A program made the position numbers and the translations under genes. Below the pieces are notes generated by a model. That model was given only the letters and a program-made list of their open reading frames with translations. It was not told the DNA's origin and did not search any database. This document shows positions 1 through 8,391 of a DNA stretch of 64,000 nucleotides, one piece after another (the first letter of the stretch is position 1; every line of letters begins with the position of its first letter). Source of the stretch: Brachybacterium subflavum (GTDB lineage: Bacteria; Actinomycetota; Actinomycetes; Actinomycetales; Dermabacteraceae); NCBI RefSeq assembly GCF_009299795.1, contig NZ_VIGP01000007.1:1-64000 (forward strand). The letters are read 5' to 3'.

Positions 1-346
1 CGATCGATATGTCCGATTCTATCCCGCGGCACCCCGGAACACCAGGCCCGAGCGAAGAATGTGGATAAACCCGCGACCATTCCCCGCCACCCGCCACTCA
101 CCCACCCCGAAGTGGATAACTCCGTGGATAAACCACCCTTGTGGAGGAACCATTCCGCACATCCGAGAACCGGCCGGCTCCCCCGGCACCGCAGGCTCCG
201 CCCGCCCCATCCCTGCGACTCGTGACCCTGGACGCCGGATCCTCGGCGCGGACGGCTACCCTGGCCGGGACGACGGTGTGCGGCCCCTCGGCGGTCGCCG
301 CCTCGACGGCCCCATCCCCTCTTCGTCCTCAGGAGCGTTCCCGGCG
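1..346. other. Left-edge non-coding region
   Basis: No convincing gene lies before the phosphatase start. Open frames run through this stretch, but they have no family signature and no ribosome binding site. The left half holds three GTGGATAA repeats, described separately; the rest is proline/alanine-type GC-rich sequence. A Shine-Dalgarno AGGAG at 331-335 serves the downstream gene. Confidence 0.6.
60..147. promoter_or_regulatory. Cluster of DnaA-box-like repeats
   Basis: TGTGGATAA at 60-68 is an exact reverse-orientation DnaA box (TTATCCACA). Two further GTGGATAA copies lie at 112-119 and 124-131 (each one mismatch from the 9-mer), and a TTGTGGAGG relative at 139-147. All four point the same way. 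Such boxes can titrate DnaA or regulate a promoter. No replication genes are nearby, so this is not offered as the origin. Confidence 0.5.
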
Positions 347-982
347 ATGACCCTCTTCGGCCTCGTGCGACACGGGCAGACCGACTACAACCTGCAGGGC
401 CTGTTCCAGGGCTCGAGCGACATCCCGCTGAACGCGACGGGTCGCGAGCAGGCGCACCACGCGCTGGACGGCGCACCGGACATCGCCTGGGACGCGGCCG
501 TCTCCTCCCCGCTGATGCGTGCCGAGGAGACCGCGCGGATCATCGCCGAGGACCACGGCATCCCGTTCACCGGGACCGATCCGCGCCTCACGGAGATCGA
601 CTGGGGCGCGGCCGAGGGGCATGACGTCGCCGAGATGGAGGCCCGCTACCCCGGGCGCGCGTTCCCCGGACGCGAGGGGCTGCAGGCCGTCGCCGACCGC
701 GGCTACCTCGCGCTCGACGACCTGGCCGAGCGCTTCGGCGACCGGAACGTGCTCGTGGTCGCCCACGGCACCTTCATCCGCCTGCTGCTCTCGGGCGTCA
801 CCGGGACGCACCTGCCCTCGATCCCCAACGGCGCGCTGTCCCTGCTGCGTCACGAGGGGGAGTCGTGGCAGGTGGAGATGATCGCCGGTGAGGCCGCCGA
901 GGAACCCGCGCGCACCGCGCCGGCGGGGGCCTCGCCGCGGTTCCCGCTCTCCGAGCACCACCTGCGCCCCTACGGACTCTGA
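347..982 (+). CDS. Histidine phosphatase family protein (phosphoglycerate mutase-like)
   Basis: A 211-residue protein of the histidine phosphatase superfamily, branch 1. The catalytic RHG motif is at residues 8-10 (LVRHGQTDYN), the likely general acid Glu is at about 83 in LTEIDWGAAEG, and the second catalytic His is at 140 in VAHG. Members remove phosphate from sugars, phosphoglycerate, cofactor precursors or phosphoproteins, and the substrate cannot be told from sequence. The start at 347 is preferred because AGGAG lies 11 bases upstream and the RHG motif then sits at the expected N-terminal position; a longer frame upstream has no homology. A C-terminal Ala/Pro-rich tail of about 40 residues follows the domain. 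The degenerate NUDIX gene follows 33 bases later and may be cotranscribed. Confidence 0.88.
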   Translation: MTLFGLVRHGQTDYNLQGLFQGSSDIPLNATGREQAHHALDGAPDIAWDAAVSSPLMRAEETARIIAEDHGIPFTGTDPRLTEIDWGAAEGHDVAEMEARYPGRAFPGREGLQAVADRGYLALDDLAERFGDRNVLVVAHGTFIRLLLSGVTGTHLPSIPNGALSLLRHEGESWQVEMIAGEAAEEPARTAPAGASPRFPLSEHHLRPYGL

Positions 983-1015
983 GCCCCACCACTCCCCGAC
1001 CTTCCAGGAGGACAC

Positions 1016-1552
1016 ATGAGCCGCACCGCCGTGGACGCCGAGGGCGCCTGGTTCGAGCCCGAGAGGATGGCCGAGCTGCGCCGCGCCCTGCCCATCGCCT
1101 ACGTGGACGTGGTTCCCGTGCGCACCGACGTCGACGGCGCGATCACGCAGGTGGGGCTGCTGCTGCGCGCATCCGGGAGCGGACGGATCATCCGCGCGAT
1201 CGTCTCCGGCCGCGTGCTCGTGCACGAGACACTGCGCGAGGCCATCGCCCGGCACGTGGAGAAGGACCTCGGCACGATGGCGATGCCGCGGATCCCCGTC
1301 TCGCCCGTGCCGTTCACGGTCGCCGAGTACTTCCCGACGCCCGGCCAGTCCCTGTTCACCGACCCGCGGCAGCACGCGATCTCTCTCGCGTACATCGTGG
1401 CCGTGGACGGCGAGGCGGCCCCGCAGGAGGACGCGCTCGAGCTCACCTGGTTCGACGTCGAGGAGCTGCGCGAGGGCGAGGTGCTCTCCGAGCTCGACAA
1501 CGGCCACGACGTGATCGTGCGCCGCGCCCTCGCCCACGCCGGGCTGGTCTGA
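1016..1552 (+). CDS. NUDIX-fold protein (DUF4916-like) with degenerate Nudix box
   Basis: A 178-residue protein resembling the actinobacterial NUDIX/DUF4916 family. The segment from Gly65 to Gly86 aligns with the Nudix box (G-x5-E-x7-REUxEExGU), but the catalytic REUxEE part reads RHVEKD at residues 79-84, so two of the metal-binding acidic positions are changed. Known NUDIX enzymes hydrolyse nucleoside diphosphates linked to another group. This protein may have altered chemistry or act as a binding protein. AGGAGG at 1006-1011 with 4-base spacing supports the start at 1016. It ends in a convergent arrangement with rdgB, separated by a hairpin-rich tandem repeat. Confidence 0.75.
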   Translation: MSRTAVDAEGAWFEPERMAELRRALPIAYVDVVPVRTDVDGAITQVGLLLRASGSGRIIRAIVSGRVLVHETLREAIARHVEKDLGTMAMPRIPVSPVPFTVAEYFPTPGQSLFTDPRQHAISLAYIVAVDGEAAPQEDALELTWFDVEELREGEVLSELDNGHDVIVRRALAHAGLV

Positions 1553-1557
1553 GATCC

Positions 1558-1621
1558 CGGCCGGTCCCGCCCTGCGGGTCGGGCCCGGCCGGTCCCGCCC
1601 TGCGGGTCGGGCCCGGCCGGG
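1558..1621. terminator. 28-bp tandem hairpin repeat between convergent genes
   Basis: A 28-base unit beginning CCGGTCCCGCCCTGCGGG is present at 1561 and again at 1589, with a partial third copy. Each unit holds a CCCGC-CCT-GCGGG stem-loop and GGCCGG/CCGGCC flanks. It lies between the stop codons of two converging genes, so a bidirectional transcription terminator is the simplest reading. No T tract is present. Confidence 0.55.
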
Positions 1622-1628
1622 CGCCCGC

Positions 1629-2300
1629 TCAGCGCAGCAGCTGGGCGATGTCCCCCGCGATCGCGCGGAACGCCTTGCCGCGGTGGGAGATCGCGTTCTT
1701 CTCCTCGGGGCTCAGCTCTGCCGCGGTGCGCTCCTGCCCCTCGGGCTGATCCGCCGGCACGAAGAGCGGGTCGTAGCCGAAGCCGCCCTCTCCCCGGCGC
1801 TCCGTGAGCAGGCGGCCCGGCATCTCGCCGCGCTCGACGCGCTCGGTGCCGTCGGGCGCGACCAGTGCCGCCGCGCACACGAAGCGCGCGGCGCGGTGCT
1901 CGGCGGGCACGTCGCCCATCTGGGCGAGGAGCAGGTCGTTGTTGGCCTCGTCGTCGCCGTGGCGCCCCGACCAGCGGGCGGAGAGGAAGCCGGGGCTGCC
2001 GCCGAGCACGTCGACCGCGAGACCGGAGTCGTCGGCCACCGCGATCAGGCCCGTCGCCGCGCTCACGGTGCGGGCCTTCAGCAGGGCGTTGCCCTCGAAA
2101 GTCACGCGGTCCTCGACGACGTCGGGGAGCTCGAGGCCGGCCGACGAGACGAGCATGCCCTCCTCGAATCCGGGGACGATCTGCTCGAGGATCTGCTGGA
2201 GCTCGCGGAGCTTGCCCTGGTTGTGGCTCGCGATGATGATGCGGGCCTCCGCGGGCACCTGCGTCCCGCCGGTTCCCCGGTTCTCGTCCGCCGGGCTCAT
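1629..2300 (-). CDS. rdgB: RdgB/HAM1 family non-canonical purine NTP pyrophosphatase
   Basis: A 223-residue protein of the Ham1/RdgB family. It hydrolyses dITP, ITP and XTP to the monophosphate and pyrophosphate, cleaning the nucleotide pool before deaminated purines reach DNA or RNA. Diagnostic motifs are SHNQGK at 25-30 (triphosphate binding), NALLKA at 71-76, ADDSGL at 89-94 with the catalytic Asp, and GFGYDPLF toward the C-terminus. An N-terminal extension of about 18 polar residues precedes the core. The start codon overlaps the rph stop by 4 bases (ATGA), so translation is probably coupled. The order murI-MBL-rph-rdgB equals Rv1338-Rv1341 in M. tuberculosis. Confidence 0.93.
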   Translation of the reverse strand: MSPADENRGTGGTQVPAEARIIIASHNQGKLRELQQILEQIVPGFEEGMLVSSAGLELPDVVEDRVTFEGNALLKARTVSAATGLIAVADDSGLAVDVLGGSPGFLSARWSGRHGDDEANNDLLLAQMGDVPAEHRAARFVCAAALVAPDGTERVERGEMPGRLLTERRGEGGFGYDPLFVPADQPEGQERTAAELSPEEKNAISHRGKAFRAIAGDIAQLLR

Positions 2301-3076
2301 CGCCGGCCCTCGAGCGCCTCGCGCTGGAGCGCCGAGAGGTCGGCGCAGCCGCCGACGGCGAGGTCCAGCAGGGTGTTCAGCTCGGCGCGGTCGAAGGGCG
2401 CGCCCTCGGCGGTGCCCTGGACCTCGACGAAGGAGCCGGAGCCGGTGACCACGACGTTCATGTCGGTCTCGGCCTTGACGTCCTCGCGGTACTCGAGGTC
2501 CAACAGCGCCTCGCCATCGACGATGCCCACGCTCACGGCGGAGACGGAGTCGGTGAGCACCTCGCGGGCGGCGGGGACGGCGGCGTGCAGCTTGCCCCAG
2601 GAGATCGCGTCGGCGAGGGCCACGTAGGCGCCGGTGATCGCGGCGGTGCGGGTGCCGCCGTCGGCCTGGAGGACGTCGCAGTCCAGCTGGATCGTGTTCT
2701 CGCCCAGGGCCTCCATGTCCACGACGGCGCGCAGGGAGCGGCCGACGAGCCGGGAGATCTCATGGGTGCGTCCGCCGATCTTGCCCTTCACGCTCTCGCG
2801 GGAGGAGCGGGTGGAGGTCGCACGCGGCAGCATCGCGTACTCCGCGGTGACCCAGCCGCTTCCCGAGCCCTTCTTCCAGCGCGGCACGCCCTCGGTGAAG
2901 GAGGCCGCGCACAGCACGCGGGTGCGGCCGAACTCGACGAGGACGCTGCCCTCGGCGTGGTCGAGCCAGTTGCGGGTGATCCTCACCTCGCGCATCTCAT
3001 CGGCCGTGCGGCCGTCGACGCGGGGGCCGTCGGCGCTCGGACCGGTGCGGGGGGTCTCGGGGGTGGTCGCGCTCAT
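2297..3076 (-). CDS. rph: Ribonuclease PH
   Basis: RNase PH, 259 residues, a phosphate-dependent 3'-5' exoribonuclease that trims tRNA 3' ends. The family signature [14 protein letters not shown] is at about 74-87, followed by [20 protein letters not shown], and the [18 protein letters not shown] segment carries the phosphate-binding region. The start at 3076 gives the family N-terminus after a short polar leader; GAGAGGTG about 9 bases upstream can act as the ribosome binding site. It lies 122 bases downstream of the phosphodiesterase gene and overlaps rdgB by 4 bases. Confidence 0.95.
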   Translation of the reverse strand: MSATTPETPRTGPSADGPRVDGRTADEMREVRITRNWLDHAEGSVLVEFGRTRVLCAASFTEGVPRWKKGSGSGWVTAEYAMLPRATSTRSSRESVKGKIGGRTHEISRLVGRSLRAVVDMEALGENTIQLDCDVLQADGGTRTAAITGAYVALADAISWGKLHAAVPAAREVLTDSVSAVSVGIVDGEALLDLEYREDVKAETDMNVVVTGSGSFVEVQGTAEGAPFDRAELNTLLDLAVGGCADLSALQREALEGRR

Positions 3077-3157
3077 GGGCCGCGCACCTCTCTCGCTGCT
3101 CGGGTGGCGGGCGGGGCCCGCGGGACGCAGTCGAGGATATCGGCCCGGGGGCCGTGC

Positions 3158-3190
3158 GCTCTGCACAGGAGCGGGCTCTGCACAGGAGCG
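3158..3190. repeat. Direct repeat of a 16-mer
   Basis: GCTCTGCACAGGAGCG occurs at 3158-3173 and 3175-3190 with one base between, in the spacer between rph and the upstream phosphodiesterase gene. Each unit is itself partly self-complementary (GCTC...GAGC). Possible processing or attenuation element; function unknown. Confidence 0.6.
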
Positions 3191-3198
3191 CACTGCGC

Positions 3199-3993
3199 TC
3201 AGGGCAGCGCGCGCACGGACTCCGTCTCGACCACGAGCGCCGGGCGGGCCATGGTGATCTGCCCGTCGAAGACCGCGCGGGTCTCGGCCAGGGTGACCTC
3301 CGGGTCGGTCCAGGGGGCGATGTGGGTGAGCACGAGGCTGCGGGCGCCGACGGCGGCGGCGGCCTCCCCCGCGCGCCGACCGGTGAGGTGGACGCCCGAG
3401 AAGCGGTCGTCGCGGCCCTCGATGTAGCCGGCCTCGCACAGGAAGACGTCGGCTCCGCGCGCGAGGTCGAGCAGGCGGTCGCAGGTGTCGGTGTCGCCCG
3501 AGTAGGTCAGCACGCCGCCGCCTGCGGCGACGCGCATCCCGAAGGACTCGACGGTGTGGCGCACGGCACCGATCTCGATGCGGAACGGCCCGATCTCGAT
3601 CTCCTGGCCGTCGCGGATCGGACGGTGGTCGAAGGGCAGGCAGGTGACGCCGTCCGGGACGTCGCCCTCCCGGCCCAGCACCGCGCGCAGGCGGTGGGCG
3701 AGCCCGTCGGGCGCGAAGATCGGCAGACGCGGGAGATCGCGGGAGTTGTACGCCCAGAACACCTCGAGACCGGTGAGGTCCAGGAAGTGATCGGGGTGCA
3801 GGTGGGAGATCACCACGGCGTCCAGCGTCGCCGGGTCGATGTGCGCCTGCAGGGGCCCGAAGGCGCCGCTGCCCAGGTCGATGAGCACGCGCCAGGTGCG
3901 GCCGTCCGCGTCCTCCTGCTCGAGGAGGTAGCTCGAGGCGGCGCCGGCGGGGCCGGCGAAGCTGCCGCAGCAGCCGACGACGGTCAGTCTCAT
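3199..3993 (-). CDS. MBL-fold hydrolase, Rv1339-like cyclic-nucleotide phosphodiesterase
   Basis: A 264-residue metallo-beta-lactamase-fold protein with the metal motif SHLHPDH at 63-69 (H64, H66, D68, H69), a further His in the VRHTVESFG segment, an Asp in TYSGDTD and a His in LTHIAPW. Position between murI and rph is the same as M. tuberculosis Rv1339, reported to be an atypical class II cyclic-nucleotide phosphodiesterase, so cAMP breakdown is the best guess. RNase Z-like or other phosphodiester activity remains possible. The start overlaps the murI stop by 4 bases (ATGA). Confidence 0.85.
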   Translation of the reverse strand: MRLTVVGCCGSFAGPAGAASSYLLEQEDADGRTWRVLIDLGSGAFGPLQAHIDPATLDAVVISHLHPDHFLDLTGLEVFWAYNSRDLPRLPIFAPDGLAHRLRAVLGREGDVPDGVTCLPFDHRPIRDGQEIEIGPFRIEIGAVRHTVESFGMRVAAGGGVLTYSGDTDTCDRLLDLARGADVFLCEAGYIEGRDDRFSGVHLTGRRAGEAAAAVGARSLVLTHIAPWTDPEVTLAETRAVFDGQITMARPALVVETESVRALP

Positions 3994-4805
3994 GGGGTCA
4001 CCACCGGGAGGGTCGCGGTCATGGTCACGGACGGGCCCAGGAAGCGCCGGGAGAGGCGCGAGAACATCGAGGGCGTGCCGTCGTGCGGCGCCGTCTCGGC
4101 GAAGACGTGCGCCGGGGGTTTCGGGTCCGTGCGCTGGATGCCGCCGGCCACGAGCTGGCGGTAGACGTCCAGGGCGGTCTCCTCGGCCGAGGAGACCAGG
4201 GTGACCTCGGATCCCATCACGTAGCTGATGGGGCCGGTGAGCATCGGGTAGTGGGTGCAGCCCAGCACGAGCGTGTCCACGCCCGCCTCCTGGACGGGCG
4301 CCAGGTACTGCTCTGCGATCCCGATGACCTCGTCGCCCTGGGTCTCGCCGCGCTCGACGAACTCGACGAAGCGCGGGCAGGCGGCGGAGGTGATCTGCAG
4401 GCTCGGGGCGGCGGCGAAGGCGTCGTCGTAGGCGCGGGAGCCCACGGTCGCCTGGGTGCCGATGATGCCGACGCGGCCGTTGCGGGTCGCGGCCACGGCG
4501 CGGCGGACGGCGGGCTGGATGACCTCGACGACGGGGACGTCGTAGCGCTCGCGGGCGTCGCGCAGCACGGCGGCGCTCGCGGTGTTGCAGGCGATCACGA
4601 GCATCTTCACGCCGCGCTCGACGAGGTCGTCCATGATCCCCAGCGCCAGGGCGCGGACCTCCGCGATGGGACGGGGGCCGTAGGGCGTGTGCGCAGTGTC
4701 CCCGATGTAGAGGAGCTCCTCGCGCGGCAGCTGGTCCAGGATCGCTCGGGCGACCGTGAGGCCCCCGACCCCGGAGTCGAAGATCCCGATCGGCGCGTTG
4801 CTCAT
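3990..4805 (-). CDS. murI: Glutamate racemase
   Basis: Glutamate racemase, 271 residues, converts L-Glu to D-Glu for peptidoglycan. [10 protein letters not shown] at 9-18 holds the N-terminal Asp-Ser. The two catalytic cysteines are C73 ([11 protein letters not shown]) and C183 (LGCTHYPML). The start at 4805 is chosen because the protein then opens [12 protein letters not shown], as in the family. A further upstream ATG in frame would add 22 untypical residues. No Shine-Dalgarno is evident; a TACTGT hexamer ends 7 bases before the ATG, suggesting a leaderless mRNA. First gene of the murI-MBL-rph-rdgB unit. Confidence 0.94.
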   Translation of the reverse strand: MSNAPIGIFDSGVGGLTVARAILDQLPREELLYIGDTAHTPYGPRPIAEVRALALGIMDDLVERGVKMLVIACNTASAAVLRDARERYDVPVVEVIQPAVRRAVAATRNGRVGIIGTQATVGSRAYDDAFAAAPSLQITSAACPRFVEFVERGETQGDEVIGIAEQYLAPVQEAGVDTLVLGCTHYPMLTGPISYVMGSEVTLVSSAEETALDVYRQLVAGGIQRTDPKPPAHVFAETAPHDGTPSMFSRLSRRFLGPSVTMTATLPVVTP

Positions 4806-4812
4806 CTGCCCC

Positions 4813-4818
4813 ACAGTA
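4813..4818 (-). promoter_or_regulatory. Predicted -10 element, leaderless murI promoter
   Basis: TACTGT read on the minus strand, 7 bases before the murI ATG. Transcription would begin at or next to the start codon. No clear -35 hexamer is seen. Confidence 0.45.
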
Positions 4819-4913
4819 GGCAGGATCCTTTCAGCCCTCAGTGAGGACGCACTCAGTGCGCGGGACATCACACCGTCCGCGGGGCCGCGCCGAGGGCTGG
4901 GCCCGAGGGGCGA

Positions 4914-5558
4914 TCAGTACTCGTCGATCGCGCGCAGGAGGCTCTCCTGCAGCCACGTGAGCAGCTCGTAGACGGCCGCGACGACGTCGGCCCCGGCCAC
5001 GCCATCGTCGTCCTCGAGCGGGGGCGCGTCCTCGACGCGCTCCCCGATCTGCTGGAGCATGCGCAGGGTCTCGAAGTCGCCGTCGTTCGCGATGTGGAGC
5101 CGGTCCGCCAGCACGATCCGCACGTCGTTCATGGCGCGCAGCCAGGAGGCGATGTCGCCGGCGGGGACGGTGACCTCGCCGTCGCCCGGTCCGCTGCCGT
5201 CGAGAGTGCGCACCAGGTGGGTGAGGTCCTCGATCTTCTCGGTCGCGAGGTCCTGCTGGCCCAGGCGGCGCAGCTCCTCGGCGACGGCCGCGTCGGTGCT
5301 CGCGTCGGGGAAGAGCCGGCGCACCGCGGAGTCGCGGGGCGCGCGCACCGAGGACTGCGCGAACTCGGCCTCGAGGCGCTCGAGGGGGTCCTCCGAGCCG
5401 GCGGCGGCGCGCACCGCCCCGGGCTCCTCGCGCAGGTCGAGGTCGTGCCGGATGAGCTCGGCGGTCTCCTGGGCGACCTGGCTGATGATCGCCTTCTCCT
5501 CTCCGTCCAGGCGGCAGGCGATGTCGCCTCCCGGGCGGGGGCGGAACGCGTGGGCCAT
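4914..5558 (-). CDS. DUF2017 family protein
   Basis: A 214-residue protein of the actinobacterial DUF2017 family, found almost always directly after clpS (Rv1332 after Rv1331 in M. tuberculosis). It is rich in Glu, Leu and Arg and predicted mostly helical; the C-terminal segment VYELLTWLQESLLRAIDEY is well conserved in the family. Function is unknown. Context suggests a link to ClpS-dependent proteolysis. The start overlaps the clpS stop by one base (TGATG on the minus strand), so translation is probably coupled. Confidence 0.85.
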   Translation of the reverse strand: MAHAFRPRPGGDIACRLDGEEKAIISQVAQETAELIRHDLDLREEPGAVRAAAGSEDPLERLEAEFAQSSVRAPRDSAVRRLFPDASTDAAVAEELRRLGQQDLATEKIEDLTHLVRTLDGSGPGDGEVTVPAGDIASWLRAMNDVRIVLADRLHIANDGDFETLRMLQQIGERVEDAPPLEDDDGVAGADVVAAVYELLTWLQESLLRAIDEY

Positions 5559-5905
5559 CAGCCCTCCTCCGTGCGCTCGAGGGTCGCGCGCAGGCCGTAG
5601 GAGTGCATGGCCTGCACGTCGGACTCCACGCGCTCGCGCGAGCCGCGGGAGACGACGGCCCTGCCCTGCTCGTGGACCTGCTGCATGAGCTCGTGCGCGC
5701 GGGCGCGGCTGAACCCGAAGTAGGTGCGGAAGACGTGCACGACGTAGCTCATGAGGTTCACGGGGTCGTTCCAGACGACCGTCTGCCAAGGGCCGTCCTC
5801 GAAGTCCTCGGCCTGCGCGGCGCGCTCGGGGTCGAGGACGCCGACGGTGCGCGAGCCGCCGCCCGTGTCCGTGTCGATGTCGACGTCGGGATCGTGTCCG
5901 TGCAC
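5558..5905 (-). CDS. clpS: ATP-dependent Clp protease adaptor ClpS
   Basis: ClpS, 115 residues, the N-degron adaptor that delivers substrates to the ClpAP/ClpCP protease. The core opens with WQTVVWNDPVNLMSYVVHVF at 40-59, which contains the conserved Asn-Asp pair that binds the N-terminal residue of the substrate, and continues with the helix HELMQQVHEQGRAVV. The first 35 residues are an acidic, flexible leader, a little longer than usual. The start is a GTG with AAGGAGG 7 bases upstream. It heads a two-gene unit with DUF2017. Confidence 0.94.
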   Translation of the reverse strand: MHGHDPDVDIDTDTGGGSRTVGVLDPERAAQAEDFEDGPWQTVVWNDPVNLMSYVVHVFRTYFGFSRARAHELMQQVHEQGRAVVSRGSRERVESDVQAMHSYGLRATLERTEEG

Positions 5906-6009
5906 GGCGTCCTCCTTCCGGGGTCGCGTGGACCGCGTGGTCCGTCGATTCTACGAAGCGGGTGGGACGGAGCGGTCAGCCCGGTCCCAGCGACGAGCGG
6001 ATCCGGTCC

Positions 6010-7857
6010 TCAGCGGCGGCCGACGAACCATCCGCGCACGACCGCGATCCTCTCCTCGATCTGCTCGACGCTGGCCTGCGGCACGGCGGGGCCTCCGCAG
6101 CGCGAGCGCAGGGAGTTGTGGACCTGGCCGTGCGGGGTGCCCGACTTGCGGGCCCACGCGGAGACCAGGGAGGAGAGCTCCTTGCGGAGGTCCATGAGCC
6201 GCCGGTGGTCGACGACGGGGATCGCCCGGTCCGCCTCGCTCGCGGCCCCCTCGCCCTTCTTCGAGCGGCGGGCCATCTGACTGGCCTGGCGCTCCTGCAG
6301 CAGGGTGCGCATCTGGTCGGCGTCGAGCAGGCCCGGGATGCCCAGGAACTCCTGCTCGTCCTCGCTGCCGGCGTCTCCCCCGGCGCCGTACTCGCCGCCG
6401 TCGAAGAGGACGCGGTCGAAGGACGCCTGGGACTCGAGGGCCTCGAAGGACAGCTCGAGCTGGTCGGAGGCCTGCTCGGGGCGGTTGGCCTCCTCGATCA
6501 GGTGCTCGTCGAGCCCGGTCTCCGGATCCCCCTCCTGGGGACGGAGGTCCAGGACGTGGTCGCGCTCCTCCTCCATGGCGGCCGCGTGAGCGGTGAGGAT
6601 GGGCACCGAGGGCAGGAAGATGCTCGCGGTCTCGCCGCGGGTCCGCGAGCGCACGAAGCGGCCGACGGCCTGCGCGAAGAACATGGGGGTCGCGGTCGAG
6701 GTCGCGTAGACGCCGACGGCCAGGCGCGGCACGTCCACGCCCTCGGAGACCATGCGCACGGCGACCATCCAGCGGTCCTCGGAGTCCGAGAAGGCCTCGA
6801 TGCGCTTGCCGGCGCCCGCGTCGTCCGAGAGGACGGTCGTGATTTCCTCGCCGGTGATGGCGTGGAGGGTCGCGGCGTAGGCGCGCGCCGTCTTCTGGTC
6901 GGTCGCGATGACCAGGCCGCCCGCGTCCGGCACGTGGCGGCGCATCTCCGTCAGGCGCTTGTCTGCCGCGGCGAGGACCGCCTGGATCCACTCGCCCTTG
7001 GGGTCCAGCGCGGTGCGCCAGGCCTGCTGGGTGATGTCCTTGGTCTCGATCGCGCCGAGCTGCGCGGAGACCTCGTCGCCGGTCTTCGTGCGCCAGTGCA
7101 TGCGCCCCGAGTAGGTCATGAACATGACGGGGCGCACCACGTTGTCCCGCAGCGCGTCGGCGTAGCCGTAGGAGTAGTCGGCCTTCGAGCGCAGGAAGCC
7201 CTCGGAGTCCTCCTCGTAGACCACGAAGGGGATCTGCGAGTCGTCCGAGCGGAACGGGGTGCCCGTCAGCGCCAGGCGCCGGGCGGCGGGATCGAAGGCC
7301 TCGCGCACGCCGTCACCCCAGGTGAGGGCATCGCCGGCATGGTGGATCTCGTCGAGGATCACCAGGGTGCGCTCGGCCTCCGTGCGGGCCCGGTGCAGCA
7401 TCGGGTTCATGCCGACCTGCGCGTAGGTGATCGCGACGCCCTGGAAGTGGGCGCCGTGGCGCCCCTGGGCGTTGGTGAAGTTCGGGTCCAGCGAGATCCC
7501 CACGCGCGCGGCGGAGTCCGCCCACTGCGTCTTCAGGTGCTCGGTCGGGGCGACCACGGTCACGCGGCGCACGGTGCCCTCGGCGAGGAGCATCGCGGCG
7601 ATCTGCAGCGCGAAGGTGGTCTTGCCGGCGCCCGGCGTCGCGACGGCCATGAAGTCCTTCGGGGCGCGCTCGCGGTACATCGCGAGGGCCTCGGACTGCC
7701 AGGCGCGCAGCTTCGGGGCCGTGCCCCAGGCGGCGCGCTCCGGGTATGCCGGTGGGAGGGACTGCGCCGCCGCGGTCGAGGGCCGGTGCGGGTCGCTTGT
7801 CTGGGGTGTCGTCGGTGGTGTCACAGCGCGGACCACGTTACCGCCGCGCCCCGACAT
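6010..7857 (-). CDS. DEAD/DEAH-box SF2 helicase
   Basis: A 615-residue superfamily 2 helicase with the ERCC3/restriction-type ResIII core. Walker A is ATPGAGKT at 73-80, motif II is DEIHH at 169-173, motif III is LTGTP at 197-201, and the second RecA-like domain ends with AQAVGRFVRSRTRG (motif VI). The C-terminal third is charged and low in homology; it includes a Glu/Gly-rich segment and a lysine-rich patch. Such helicases are common single genes in Actinobacteria and probably act in DNA repair or nucleic-acid remodelling. No methylase or nuclease gene adjoins it, so a restriction role is not supported. The start is uncertain by up to 15 residues: a GTG at codon 13 also looks usable. Confidence 0.85.
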   Translation of the reverse strand: MSGRGGNVVRAVTPPTTPQTSDPHRPSTAAAQSLPPAYPERAAWGTAPKLRAWQSEALAMYRERAPKDFMAVATPGAGKTTFALQIAAMLLAEGTVRRVTVVAPTEHLKTQWADSAARVGISLDPNFTNAQGRHGAHFQGVAITYAQVGMNPMLHRARTEAERTLVILDEIHHAGDALTWGDGVREAFDPAARRLALTGTPFRSDDSQIPFVVYEEDSEGFLRSKADYSYGYADALRDNVVRPVMFMTYSGRMHWRTKTGDEVSAQLGAIETKDITQQAWRTALDPKGEWIQAVLAAADKRLTEMRRHVPDAGGLVIATDQKTARAYAATLHAITGEEITTVLSDDAGAGKRIEAFSDSEDRWMVAVRMVSEGVDVPRLAVGVYATSTATPMFFAQAVGRFVRSRTRGETASIFLPSVPILTAHAAAMEEERDHVLDLRPQEGDPETGLDEHLIEEANRPEQASDQLELSFEALESQASFDRVLFDGGEYGAGGDAGSEDEQEFLGIPGLLDADQMRTLLQERQASQMARRSKKGEGAASEADRAIPVVDHRRLMDLRKELSSLVSAWARKSGTPHGQVHNSLRSRCGGPAVPQASVEQIEERIAVVRGWFVGRR

Positions 7858-7912
7858 CCCGACGCCGGGGCACGGCGGGCGGGATGTGAGGAATCGCCGA
7901 CGCGGAGGTCCT

Positions 7913-8296
7913 TCAGCGCCGGCCCCCGAAGAAGCCGCGGAACCCGCCGCGGCCGCCGCCCGAGCCGCCCTTGCCTCCGTCCGAGCCGGCGCCGCCGTCG
8001 TTGGGCTCGCGCAGTCCGTCGTGGATCTCCTTGCACTCCGGGCACACGGGGTACTTCTTGGGATCGCGCCCGGGCACCCACACCTTGCCGCACAGGGCGA
8101 TCACGGGCGTGCCGTCGAGGGCGGCCTGGGTGATCCTGTCGCGGCGCACGTAGTGGGCGAACCGGTCGTGGTCGCCGTCGTCGGTCTTCTCCTCGCGCTC
8201 CTTGGTCTCGCGGTCCAGCACGGCGGTCGCGCCGGGCGACTGGCCGGGGTCCTCGCGGTACGGGTCGAGGCGGTCGGGATCGGAGATCGAGGGCAT
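7913..8296 (-). CDS. DUF3039 domain-containing protein
   Basis: A 127-residue protein matching the actinobacterial DUF3039 family, with the core ALCGKVWVPGRDPKKYPVC and then CPECKEIHDGL. The C-x-n-CPEC arrangement suggests a single zinc knuckle. The C-terminal 30 residues are a Gly/Arg/Phe-rich tail (RGG-like) that could bind RNA. Function is unknown. AAGGAG 7 bases before the ATG at 8296 fixes the start. It precedes the helicase in the same direction with a 55-base gap, so the two may be cotranscribed. Confidence 0.8.
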   Translation of the reverse strand: MPSISDPDRLDPYREDPGQSPGATAVLDRETKEREEKTDDGDHDRFAHYVRRDRITQAALDGTPVIALCGKVWVPGRDPKKYPVCPECKEIHDGLREPNDGGAGSDGGKGGSGGGRGGFRGFFGGRR

Positions 8297-8391
8297 AGCA
8301 GGCTCCTTCGGGCTGATCGTCGTCGCTCCCGAGGGTAGTCGGCGTGGCAGGATCGGACACCCATGGAGCATCCGGCGACGAGGGGGATCAC

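Noticed and set aside
6010-8296. Restriction or anti-phage system based on the SF2 helicase
   Set aside because: No methylase, nuclease or specificity gene adjoins; DUF3039 and housekeeping genes flank it.
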